This document shows, one piece after another, positions 1-7,503 of a stretch of 42,074 bases of DNA (within the stretch, counting starts at the first letter, position 1; each line of letters opens with the position of its first letter). The position numbers and the translations under genes are program-made. The stretch covers positions 1-42,074 of the forward strand of contig JAGTQB010000011.1 of assembly GCA_018396995.1 (NCBI GenBank). Reading direction: 5' to 3'. A model generated the notes under the pieces. It did not search any database. It was not told the DNA's origin and saw only the letters and a list, made by a program, of their open reading frames with translations. The stretch comes from Candidatus Bathyarchaeota archaeon (lineage in GTDB: Archaea > Thermoproteota > Bathyarchaeia > Bathyarchaeales > DTEX01).

Positions 1-148
1 TTACTGATTTTGCTGTTGGTAGCATGGATTTTGCTGGGTGTAGGTGTGGTGGGGCTCCATTAAACCTATCTATAGATGCTACTCCAACAAGGTCAGCACC
101 CCTCTCCCTCGCAAACCTCTTCACAGCCTCAGCGCTCAAACTATTCAT
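1..148 (-). CDS. QueG-like 4Fe-4S protein, N-terminal part only (runs off left edge)
   Basis: The minus strand reads from ATG at 148 to the window edge without a stop, giving 49 residues that begin MNSLSAEAVKRFARERGADL and continue with a VGVASIDRF segment and a HPAKSMLPTAKSV segment. This pattern (ARExGADLVGVA, then a loop ending in LPxAKSV) is the usual start of the epoxyqueuosine reductase / corrinoid-dependent iron-sulfur reductase family. A GGTGA ribosome site lies just upstream of the ATG. The cobalamin- and iron-sulfur-binding parts are outside the window, so a true QueG cannot be separated from the many archaeal paralogues of unknown substrate. The family assignment is fairly sure; the function is not. 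Confidence 0.6.
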   Translation of the reverse strand, partial: MNSLSAEAVKRFARERGADLVGVASIDRFNGAPPHLHPAKSMLPTAKSV

Positions 149-225
149 GGATTCACCTTTTTATTGTTATACTAGCAAGTTCCATCAAAAAATAGTGAGA
201 GAGCTATTTGAAACTTTATTTTGCC

Positions 226-693
226 TTAAATCTTCTCTTCCATTATTTTGTCCTTAAAGAATTTTGTAAGTTTTGGATCATGCATCCTGAAGTGGGCGAT
301 TCTAATTCGTTTGAATTTATCATTTTCAAGGTCATATAATACCCAGTTTGTCATGATAACTAGGTCACCCTTCTTATACTGTAGGTATGATCCTGGAGGC
401 GGATCCCTGTAGCAATAAAACTCTGTCCATAGTTCAACAAAAATGTGTTTTTCGTTCATCATTAAAACTCCAATTTCGAGCTTCTCATCTACATATTCAT
501 GGAGGTATTTATAATTTTCAATGAACTCCTTTGGTCCATGTAAGGTCTTTGCTGGGGGAACCTCGTAGCCTCCTCGATATATAGCATTATCATGATATTC
601 TATCACTACATCTGGGGCGAAGTATTTTACTAATTCTTCATAGCGTTTATTGTTAAAATGGTCTATATACTTTAGAAAGTCCTCTCTCTTCAT
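226..693 (-). CDS. SnoaL-like / NTF2-fold protein
   Basis: A 155-residue soluble protein. It opens with a helical stretch (MKREDFLKYIDHFNNKRYEE) followed by LVKYFAPDVVIEYHDN, then a long curved-sheet region with the phrase HIFVELWTEFYCYRDPP and a closing IRIAHFRMHD. This is the layout of the SnoaL-like/NTF2 alpha+beta barrel: the length is normal and acidic and histidine residues line the predicted pocket. Members act as small isomerases, hydrolases or ligand-binding proteins, and the substrate cannot be predicted. The start ATG is preceded by GAGGGATTGGG. A TATA-like TTTTAAATAATTT near 725-740 suggests its own promoter. The gene follows a MoaD-like gene on the same strand. Confidence 0.6.
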   Translation of the reverse strand: MKREDFLKYIDHFNNKRYEELVKYFAPDVVIEYHDNAIYRGGYEVPPAKTLHGPKEFIENYKYLHEYVDEKLEIGVLMMNEKHIFVELWTEFYCYRDPPPGSYLQYKKGDLVIMTNWVLYDLENDKFKRIRIAHFRMHDPKLTKFFKDKIMEEKI

Positions 694-804
694 CCCAATC
701 CCTCTGATATCAAGTATTAAATTATTAAATTATTTAAAAGATTCCTTTTTGCGTGGAGGTGTAAGAGGTTTTTCTTTGGGCGCCTTAAGTCTTTTGGATA
801 AAAT

Positions 805-1074
805 TTAGCCACCGGATGTTAGTGATATTATGGCGACTCTATCGCCATCATTTAATTTAATGTCCTTGTCCTCGAAAAACTCTATGCCCTGCCCGTTGAG
901 CAATATTCGAACCTCTGGTTTCCGCAATGCATCTAATAATCTATTACCATATCTTGCCACAATAAAATTTAGCAAATCCTCGATGGTGGAATTTTCTTGT
1001 AGCTCGAGAATAACCTCTTTTTCTCCAATAATCTCTCTTATCTCTTCATCAAATAATCTAAGTTTAACCTCCAT
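805..1074 (-). CDS. MoaD/ThiS-family ubiquitin-like sulfur carrier
   Basis: An 89-residue protein starting MEVKLRLFDEEI and ending ISLTSGG. The beta-grasp layout, the DGDRVAIIS strand and the C-terminal Gly-Gly are the hallmarks of MoaD/ThiS sulfur carriers. Their terminal glycine is adenylated by an E1-like enzyme and then carries sulfur as a thiocarboxylate. I chose the ATG at 1074 because GGGAG sits about seven bases upstream; an ATG at 1095 would add seven residues and lacks a comparable site. It lies 80 bases downstream of, and on the same strand as, an FAD oxidoreductase. It could serve molybdopterin/tungstopterin synthesis (an aldehyde oxidoreductase is in this window), thiamine, or tRNA thiolation. 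The family is firm, the pathway open. Confidence 0.8.
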   Translation of the reverse strand: MEVKLRLFDEEIREIIGEKEVILELQENSTIEDLLNFIVARYGNRLLDALRKPEVRILLNGQGIEFFEDKDIKLNDGDRVAIISLTSGG

Positions 1075-1154
1075 TATAAGCTCCCGCAGAAACACTGATT
1101 ATGTTGAGGGAAATTATGGGGATTTAGAGACGATCTCTTGAAGCTGGTAATCAA

Positions 1155-2645
1155 TTATGTTCTCTTAGGGACTGGTACCACAAAGTCTCCTGGTGGAGGT
1201 AAGACGACGTAGTCTATTTCGCCCTTAGCTTTAAGCTCCGCAACAGTTGCTCTCCAGCGGAAGTAGTATGGATCTGGCTCCTTATCCAGCGGGACCCCCT
1301 GCTCTATCATCATCTTCCTAACGAGTCTACCATCAAGCTTTCTGGGTATCGTCCCGTTCTTCACGCATAGCGCAGCAGCTATGCCAGCAGCTTGCCCCAT
1401 ACTCATACAAGGACCAATAATTCTTACTGCTATTGCATCAAAGTCCGCTGAGATGCATCTTCCGGCTACCAATAAATTGTCTATCTTAAGCGGCACCAGG
1501 CATCTATAGGGTATCTCACAGTACTCTCCCGGCCTTACACGTGCCTCATAGCCTCCGGGCACACCAAGGGGATGCATCTCCGCTGAACATTGAGCTGGCC
1601 TGCATACAGCTGGCTCTTTGGGCTCCTTTAAATGGATGTGTCTTTTAAATCCAAGCCGCCTACTCGTTGGATGATGAGTATTCAAGAATGAACCGAACCG
1701 CGCAATCCCGTCCTCAAATTTTCTAGCGCAAACAACATCTTCAGACGTCAAAATATATTCGCCTATTACGCGCCTTGAGTCACGTACACCCAATAGGCTA
1801 GCGAAGCCGCTTAACCGGCATCTTTCGAAGCCAGGAACATACTTCCTAAAGAATTTTTCTAGGTATATGATCTGCTGTCTCTGTTCGATAATCTGTCTTG
1901 TTAAGTCTTCAACGTCTGTACAGCGGCAATAGAAGCTGTGAGCCATTGTAACGGTAACTTCTCTGTTTTCTTCAGGTGTTCCTGGAACGTTATATATTAG
2001 GCATCCGGGGAATATGAAGTAGGGTAAGTCTCCATTCTGAACAGCCCTTTCTTGGAGATCCGCGATTAACGCTACACCCCTTTCACGCGCCTCACGCATA
2101 GCCTCATTATATCTTCGCATATCTATATCACTGAGTTTGAAACAAAGCGTTGTGGATTGATTAAATCCCCCATACTCTACGCCCCCAACCTCATAAGGCG
2201 CTCCCGCATACGCTGCTACATCCGCATCCCCGCTAGCATCAATAAATATTTTTGCGCTAACCGGTATCTTACCAGATTTACTCCAACATATAACCTCTTT
2301 AATCACACTACCTTCAACTACCGCATCAATTGCATACGTGGAGTATAGGATTTTAACCCCTGCCTCTAAGACCATCTGTTCAAGCACATATTTTGCCTTT
2401 TCTGGATCTATTTGTGTAGGTGGGTAGAGAGCGCCTATTGCTTGCATTCTATCTAAAAACTCTTTACAGATTCCACCATCCGCATCCACTATTCCTGTAA
2501 CGAGTCCGTTTGTTGCAAGTCCACCAAGGCTCGTTTGTCCTTCAATTAAAAGTGTTCTCATTCCATTACGGGCAGAAGAAATCGCAGCTGCGACGCCAGC
2601 CATTCCTCCGCCCACAACAAGAACATCAACATCAAATTTCTTCAA
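1155..2645 (-). CDS. FAD-dependent oxidoreductase (FAD_oxidored / HdrA-like Rossmann family)
   Basis: A 496-residue soluble flavoprotein. The N-terminus holds a dinucleotide-binding loop, V-G12-G-G14-M-A-G17, with the ribose-binding Glu at E35, followed by SLGGLATNGLVTG. Near the middle is KIFIDASGDADVAAYAG, the second FAD contact typical of the family. The C-terminal part contains LLVAGRCISADFDA and GPCMSMGQAAGIAAALC, again FAD-contact phrases. The start is TTG, chosen from the GAGGTGA site six bases upstream; most of this window uses TTG freely. No iron-sulfur CxxC cluster motif is evident, so it is not a full HdrA. It is probably co-transcribed with the downstream MoaD-like gene. The electron donor and substrate are unknown. 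Confidence 0.8.
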   Translation of the reverse strand: MKKFDVDVLVVGGGMAGVAAAISSARNGMRTLLIEGQTSLGGLATNGLVTGIVDADGGICKEFLDRMQAIGALYPPTQIDPEKAKYVLEQMVLEAGVKILYSTYAIDAVVEGSVIKEVICWSKSGKIPVSAKIFIDASGDADVAAYAGAPYEVGGVEYGGFNQSTTLCFKLSDIDMRRYNEAMREARERGVALIADLQERAVQNGDLPYFIFPGCLIYNVPGTPEENREVTVTMAHSFYCRCTDVEDLTRQIIEQRQQIIYLEKFFRKYVPGFERCRLSGFASLLGVRDSRRVIGEYILTSEDVVCARKFEDGIARFGSFLNTHHPTSRRLGFKRHIHLKEPKEPAVCRPAQCSAEMHPLGVPGGYEARVRPGEYCEIPYRCLVPLKIDNLLVAGRCISADFDAIAVRIIGPCMSMGQAAGIAAALCVKNGTIPRKLDGRLVRKMMIEQGVPLDKEPDPYYFRWRATVAELKAKGEIDYVVLPPPGDFVVPVPKRT

Positions 2646-2818
2646 AATATCACCTCTATATATACTAAGAGTAAGATAATAAAAAGATTTTAAGGATTTC
2701 GGTTTTTATGCATAGCGCTATATTGAATCTATTTTTGTTTATGGAGGGAGCTCTATTAGAAGATTTTTTATGGTATTTGTCACAAGTTAATGCTCCATTT
2801 TAGTAAATGATAGCCATA

Positions 2819-3883
2819 TTACATGAGCGCAGTTATTAAGTGGAAGAGGATATATGAGGCGTATCCTATCAAAATTGCGCCGCTTATGCCTCTAATTAAA
2901 TTGCGATGTTTATAGGCTTCTCTGGAGATTTTTGATAATGAACCCACAAGTAATCCAGCTCCAATAAATGGTATGAAAGCGCCTATACAGAAGAGGAGTA
3001 AGGCAAAGTTAAAGGTCTCGGAGAAGACGGCTGTTGTAAGGGAAACAAATACTGGTGCAACACATGGATCTAAGTAATAGAAGATTACACCCAGCAAGAA
3101 AATTTTGGCATAACTGATGGCATATTTTTTGGCAGCTTTCCTCATTAAAGATTTGGAGCGTTCAGGGAGCCTTAGTAATCCCAATAAATTTAATCCAAAA
3201 ATTATTGCTAGGAGACAAGTCACCAATGTCAAGTATAGTTTTAAGGTTGCCATCGAGAGAAACATGTTAAATATGTAACTGAGGATGACGGATGAAAGTA
3301 TGAAGCTGATACCAAAAATCATAACCTTTAAAAATCCCTCTCTCATCTGGAAGCCGCTTCTTTCACTGGAAGCATAGCCGACTATGAAGGATAGCATAAT
3401 TAGAACGCAGGGAGAAAAGCTTTCAAAAAATCCTAAGACAAATGCCGATGCTATTATTCCTAAGCCTGCATATCTTCCTAGCTCCTCTTGATCTAAGCCA
3501 GCAAGCTGTGAGTCAATTATCTCTCTTAACATGGTTTCATTAACGCATTTTTTACCCCCACCAAGAATTATTTTGCCATTTACTATTATTACATTCCAAT
3601 CCCTTAGGCTAAGACCATATTGCTTAACTCTTTTTAATCCCTCTTCTGAGAAAAAGAAGATATATTCAACGACGACTTTCTCTCCATAATCCCTCTGTAT
3701 ATTTGCCAAAACATCGCGGTTATGAACATACGCAACATACTCTTCTATCATTTCTGGGCAATATTGGCAAAACTTATCATGGTATAAAAATTCAATGCGT
3801 ACCCGCTGCGATGAACAATAAGCAACACCAGTAATGCAAAGAAAAATTATGATTATGCATGACGTAAAAATAGCTCTTCTCAT
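2819..3883 (-). CDS. CcdA/DsbD-type thiol-electron transporter with N-terminal thioredoxin-like domain
   Basis: A 354-residue membrane protein. Residues 1-24 form a signal peptide or anchor, and about 25-130 form an external thioredoxin-like domain with a C39-Q-Y-C42 pair. From about 137 on there are six or more hydrophobic helices. The two conserved cysteines of the CcdA/DsbD channel are present in S-P-C159-V and D-P-C274-V-A-P, each after a proline as in the family. CcdA proteins carry reducing equivalents from cytoplasmic thioredoxin to outside thiol proteins for cytochrome c maturation, thiol repair or metal-protein assembly. The fused outer domain resembles half of DsbD. No partner gene is adjacent. 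The AGGAGA site is about 11 bases from the ATG. Confidence 0.75.
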   Translation of the reverse strand: MRRAIFTSCIIIIFLCITGVAYCSSQRVRIEFLYHDKFCQYCPEMIEEYVAYVHNRDVLANIQRDYGEKVVVEYIFFFSEEGLKRVKQYGLSLRDWNVIIVNGKIILGGGKKCVNETMLREIIDSQLAGLDQEELGRYAGLGIIASAFVLGFFESFSPCVLIMLSFIVGYASSERSGFQMREGFLKVMIFGISFILSSVILSYIFNMFLSMATLKLYLTLVTCLLAIIFGLNLLGLLRLPERSKSLMRKAAKKYAISYAKIFLLGVIFYYLDPCVAPVFVSLTTAVFSETFNFALLLFCIGAFIPFIGAGLLVGSLSKISREAYKHRNLIRGISGAILIGYASYILFHLITALM

Positions 3884-3978
3884 GAGTCTAAAGTCTCCTA
3901 AAATTATAGACTTTATTATTGAGAGTTAAGTCCATTCTTCGCTTAATGCTCACATCCCCCTATATCAATTTTAAGCCT

Positions 3979-3994
3979 TAATACTTAAGTATTA
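3979..3994. promoter_or_regulatory. 16-bp perfect palindrome in the ccdA / methyltransferase intergenic region
   Basis: The sequence TAATACTTAAGTATTA is a perfect palindrome, about 95 bases upstream of the ccdA-like start and 118 bases upstream of the first methyltransferase start. It could be an operator for either divergent gene, but it is AT-rich and no second copy was found, so this is a weak call. Confidence 0.3.
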
Positions 3995-4081
3995 TTGGAA
4001 ATTTAGCTAGGAATTAAATGACGCCACAGCATTATTTGACTTATACAAGCGAGTCTGGATGATGTTAAAAAAAGACAAAAA

Positions 4082-4090
4082 GTTTATAAG
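4082..4090 (+). promoter_or_regulatory. TATA box of the methyltransferase operon (probably leaderless)
   Basis: GTTTATAAG preceded by an A-run (BRE-like) has its centre about 27 bases before the ATG at 4113, the usual archaeal TATA-to-start distance. There is no Shine-Dalgarno sequence between the box and the ATG (only TTTCAGGT), so the transcript most likely begins at or next to the start codon. Confidence 0.5.
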
Positions 4091-4112
4091 TTAAACTTGA
4101 AAAGTTTCAGGT

Positions 4113-5354
4113 ATGTGTAAAATTGATTCAGAGGAACTTGCTAGGCAGAGATGGGAAAGGATTAAGGCGGCTGCCGACTTAAAGGAGCCAGATAAGGTCC
4201 CGCTTGAGCTTCTTTTGGACTTTGGTTTTAGGGCTAGGTGGTATGGTATAACTACTTATGAGTTCTTCTTTGATTATGAGAAAGCTAAGAAAGCAATAAT
4301 AAAAACCGCAACAGACTTCCCAACAGACTTCCCACCACTCCCGATGTTTGGAACTGGCTCATTAATTGGTCTCGCTCTTAGAGATTATCCTGATATAGCT
4401 CGAATCGCCGGGGTCTTAACTGGTCCTATGCATGATATTTTACGCGACAAATACACCCGTTGGCCCGGCAGAGAGATCTCACCAAATTCTGGCTCCTTCC
4501 AATTTATAGGTGGGGAGTTTATGAAGGCTGATGAATACGATGACTTTATAAGTGATCCATTCGGTTTCATAGCCGAGGTTGTTGTTCCGAGGGCGCATCA
4601 GAGCCTTGAGAGACCCGGGTCAGCAGAAGCCATGGCGGCGTTGATTAGAGCCGCCCTCGAGGGACTTAAATATGTTGAAGCCGTAGACTCTCTGGTTAAT
4701 GGTCTTATTGAGCTGGGCTATCCATCACTGCTAGCATTCATCACCTCCGTCCCACTGGACTTTATTGGAGATTTTCTCAGGACAATTCCAGGGGTTCTAC
4801 TGGATTTAAGAAGGAGGCCAGATAAAGTTAAAGAAGCCTGCGATGTTTTAATAAAGGAAACTATGTCTCGTAGGATAATATTGACTTCTAGGTCAGTTGG
4901 CTTTGTGTTAATACCACTGCATCTAAATGAGTATCTTTCTCCGAAACTGTATTATGAGTTTTATTGGCCTTATCTAAAAAATATTATAACCAGCTTCTAT
5001 AATCAGGGTGTTAAGTGTCAGGTCGCCTTTGAGGGTAGGCATGACGCATATTTAGAGAGTATTCTTGAACTGCCAAAGGGCTGGGGAATAGCGCTTTTCG
5101 AAAAAACTGATGTAAGAAGAGCAAAGAGAGTATTGGAGGGGCATACTTGTGTGATGGGTGGTGTGCCACCCACCCTACTCTTAAATGCTACTCCGAGTGA
5201 GGTTGAGGAATATGTTAGAAAGTTATTGGAGGAAGTTATGCCCGGAGGAGGATTCATACTGGCGGCGTCGACAGCAATACCAGCAGAGACACCGCCCGAG
5301 AATGTCAGAGCTGTGATAAGAGCTGTTGAAAAATATGGTGTTTACAGGCGCTAG
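4113..5354 (+). CDS. UroD-type corrinoid methyltransferase, copy 1
   Basis: A 413-residue protein of the uroporphyrinogen-decarboxylase-like methyltransferase family, the TIM-barrel group holding MtaA/MtbA and O-demethylase MtvB-type enzymes. The barrel phrases VPLDFIGDF, LHLNEYLSPKLYYEFYWPYLK and GHTCVMGGVPPTLLLNATPSEVEEYV are typical of the fold. A corrinoid protein lies downstream, so methyl transfer is far likelier than porphyrin decarboxylation. The HxC zinc motif of MtaA/MtbA is not at its expected place; instead there is E307-G-R-H310-D, while C346 in the CVMGG strand matches the last zinc ligand. It forms a tandem pair with the next gene (large identical DNA blocks). The substrate is unknown; O-, N- or S-methyl donors are all possible. 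Confidence 0.8.
   Translation: MCKIDSEELARQRWERIKAAADLKEPDKVPLELLLDFGFRARWYGITTYEFFFDYEKAKKAIIKTATDFPTDFPPLPMFGTGSLIGLALRDYPDIARIAGVLTGPMHDILRDKYTRWPGREISPNSGSFQFIGGEFMKADEYDDFISDPFGFIAEVVVPRAHQSLERPGSAEAMAALIRAALEGLKYVEAVDSLVNGLIELGYPSLLAFITSVPLDFIGDFLRTIPGVLLDLRRRPDKVKEACDVLIKETMSRRIILTSRSVGFVLIPLHLNEYLSPKLYYEFYWPYLKNIITSFYNQGVKCQVAFEGRHDAYLESILELPKGWGIALFEKTDVRRAKRVLEGHTCVMGGVPPTLLLNATPSEVEEYVRKLLEEVMPGGGFILAASTAIPAETPPENVRAVIRAVEKYGVYRR
4218..5354 (+). repeat. Mosaic repeat, copy 1 (partner 5574-6707)
   Basis: Read against copy 2, this stretch alternates perfect identity with strong divergence. Identical tracts read by eye: 4218-4337 (120 bases), 4416-4474 (59), 4575-4672 (98), 4920-5002 (83), 5133-5263 (131) and 5311-5354 (44). 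The sequence between them differs in many positions and in protein, for example 4338-4415 and 4673-4770. Confidence 0.85.
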
Positions 5355-5468
5355 AAAAGCATTTACCAGAAACGCCAGTTTTAAGGCGTGGATTCTGGAG
5401 CTCAACCTTAAAAATTTTCTCGAAAAACCTATAATTCTACAAATAATTTTTAGTGCAGGGTTCTAGGT

Positions 5469-6707
5469 ATGCACTATACAGATTTTGAAGACATTGCCGA
5501 GCAGAGATTACGTAGAATTGAGGCGGCCATTAACTTTAGGGAGCCAGACAGGGTCCCACTGAATCTCCCCCTAGACTTTGGTTTTAGGGCTAGGTGGTAT
5601 GGTATAACTACTTATGAGTTCTTCTTTGATTATGAGAAAGCTAAGAAAGCAATAATAAAAACCGCAACAGACTTCCCAACAGACTTCCCACCATCCACAA
5701 TAATTGGGTCAGGTTTACTAATTGGTTTTCTGCTCAAAGATTATCCAGAAATAGCTCCGCTTTTCGGAGCTTTAACTGGTCCTATGCATGATATTTTACG
5801 CGACAAATACACCCGTTGGCCCGGCAGAGAACTGTCACCTAACGCGGGCTCCTTCCAATTTATAGGTGGGGAGTTTATGAGGGCTGATGAGTATGATAAA
5901 TTTGTAGAGAATCCTAGCGAATTTATGGCTGAGGTTGTTGTTCCGAGGGCGCATCAGAGCCTTGAGAGACCCGGGTCAGCAGAAGCCATGGCGGCGTTGA
6001 TTAGAGCCGCCCTCGAGGGACTTAAATACATCAAATTCACGGATTCTCTAATTAACGAGCTTGCAAAATTAGGTTATCCATCAGCAAACGCCACCGCCTT
6101 AACGCTCGTCCCTTTAGACTTTCTTGGGGACTATTTAAGAACAATTCCAGGGGTTCTACTGGATTTAAGAAGGAAGCCGGATAAAGTTAAAGAAGCTTGT
6201 GACGCTCTAATGAAAAATTTACCTTACAGAACGTTCACTTTTAAACCAATTAGCTCTATAATGATACCGCTCCATCTAAATGAGTATCTTTCTCCGAAAC
6301 TGTATTATGAGTTTTATTGGCCTTATCTAAAAAATATTATAACCAGCTTCTATAACCGGGGAATTAGATGCCACGTTGCTTTTGAGGGCCGTCATGACGC
6401 GTATCTGGAGAGTATTCTTGAGTTGCCAAAAGGTTGGGGGGTAGCATTCTTTGAGAAGACGGATGTGAGAAAGGCTAAGAAAATTTTGGAGGGGCATACT
6501 TGTGTGATGGGTGGTGTGCCACCCACCCTACTCTTAAATGCTACTCCGAGTGAGGTTGAGGAATATGTTAGAAAGTTATTGGAGGAAGTTATGCCCGGAG
6601 GAGGATTCATACTGGCAACTTCAGCACCCATACCAGCAGAAACACCACCCGAAAATGTTAAATCTGTGATAAGAGCTGTTGAAAAATATGGTGTTTACAG
6701 GCGCTAG
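5469..6707 (+). CDS. UroD-type corrinoid methyltransferase, copy 2
   Basis: A 412-residue paralogue of the preceding gene, colinear along its whole length. Catalytic-region phrases (FEGRHDAYLESI, GHTCVMGGVPPTLL) and the C-terminus VIRAVEKYGVYRR are shared. The N-terminal 35 residues, the segment after DFPTDFPP, and the middle (KFTDSLINELAKLGYPSANA) differ, so the two probably handle different substrates or form a heteromer. The 114-base gap from copy 1 contains a TATA-like CCTATAATTC near 5429-5438, so it may have its own promoter. The corrinoid gene starts 12 bases after its stop and must be co-transcribed. The start ATG follows CTAGGT, a poor ribosome site. Confidence 0.8.
   Translation: MHYTDFEDIAEQRLRRIEAAINFREPDRVPLNLPLDFGFRARWYGITTYEFFFDYEKAKKAIIKTATDFPTDFPPSTIIGSGLLIGFLLKDYPEIAPLFGALTGPMHDILRDKYTRWPGRELSPNAGSFQFIGGEFMRADEYDKFVENPSEFMAEVVVPRAHQSLERPGSAEAMAALIRAALEGLKYIKFTDSLINELAKLGYPSANATALTLVPLDFLGDYLRTIPGVLLDLRRKPDKVKEACDALMKNLPYRTFTFKPISSIMIPLHLNEYLSPKLYYEFYWPYLKNIITSFYNRGIRCHVAFEGRHDAYLESILELPKGWGVAFFEKTDVRKAKKILEGHTCVMGGVPPTLLLNATPSEVEEYVRKLLEEVMPGGGFILATSAPIPAETPPENVKSVIRAVEKYGVYRR
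5574..6707 (+). repeat. Mosaic repeat, copy 2 (partner 4218-5354)
   Basis: Identical tracts matching copy 1: 5574-5693, 5931-6028, 6273-6355, 6486-6616 and 6664-6707, with a further 59-base tract around 5772-5830. The junctions are abrupt: identity ends within a base or two and the flanking codons differ in all positions. This is what repeated gene conversion between neighbours leaves. Confidence 0.85.
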
Positions 6708-6719
6708 GAGGCTCAAAAC

Positions 6720-7355
6720 ATGTCTTTGCTAGATGAAATTGTAAGCGCTTTTGCTGACCTCGATGAGGAAAGGACTATAAATCTTGTAAAGGAAGCTCTT
6801 GAAAAGTATCCCCTCAACGAAATATTTGATGCATGTAGACGCGCTACAGACATAGTTGGTGAAAGATACGAGAGAGGAGAATATTTCTTATCAGAGCTCG
6901 TCTATGCAGGACACATATTCAATAGAATCTTAGAATTATTGCTGCCAAGACTTGAAAGGGAGAGGGTTAGTATTCTGGGAACTATATTGCTTGGAACCGT
7001 GGAGGGAGATGTCCACGATATTGGCAAAAACATTTTCAAGGCGTTTGCTGAAGCCGCTGGCTTTAAAGTTATAGACATCGGGGTTGATGTTCCTCCCCAA
7101 AAGTTTGTTGAGGCAGTTAAAGAACATAAACCAGATATTGTTGGATTAAGTGGGTTATTAACGCTAGCGATTGACTCCATGAAGAGAACTATTGATGCTT
7201 TAAAAGCGGAGGGACTTAGGGACAAGGTTAAGGTTATTATTGGCGGCGGTAGAGTGGATGAGTATGCCAAAAACTATACTGGCGCAGATGCATGGGCCGA
7301 CTCTGCCACTAAAGGAGTAAAGCTATGCAAAGAGCTTCTTGGCATTAAAGAATAA
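6720..7355 (+). CDS. Corrinoid (cobalamin-binding) methyltransfer protein, MtbC/MttC type
   Basis: A 211-residue protein with the full two-domain layout. A helical cap covers residues 1-85, including YERGEYFLSELVYAGHIF. A Rossmann-like B12 domain follows with G-D97-V-H99-D-I-G-K-N (H99 is the lower axial cobalt ligand), SGLLT at 144-148 and IIGGG at 174-177. Such proteins carry the methyl group on cobalt between a substrate-specific methyltransferase and an acceptor methyltransferase. GGAGG lies nine bases before the ATG. It is the third gene of the operon with the two UroD-type enzymes. No MtrH, MttB or MtmB-type partner is visible here, so either UroD-type copy may act as donor-side or acceptor-side enzyme. 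Confidence 0.92.
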   Translation: MSLLDEIVSAFADLDEERTINLVKEALEKYPLNEIFDACRRATDIVGERYERGEYFLSELVYAGHIFNRILELLLPRLERERVSILGTILLGTVEGDVHDIGKNIFKAFAEAAGFKVIDIGVDVPPQKFVEAVKEHKPDIVGLSGLLTLAIDSMKRTIDALKAEGLRDKVKVIIGGGRVDEYAKNYTGADAWADSATKGVKLCKELLGIKE

Positions 7356-7503
7356 AATGGTATACGGCTGGAATAGCAGACTCCACTAAAAACACCACTC
7401 ACAAACTGCAAAGGAAAATAAGATATCATCCAAAATTTTTCCTTTCTATTTTTGGCTTAATATATTTAAATTTTTATAGTATAAATAAATTTGGAAAGAA
7501 ACA

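Noticed and set aside
24-257. 77-codon plus-strand frame at the left edge
   Set aside because: It is antisense to the clear QueG-like N-terminus on the minus strand, which has a proper start and ribosome site.
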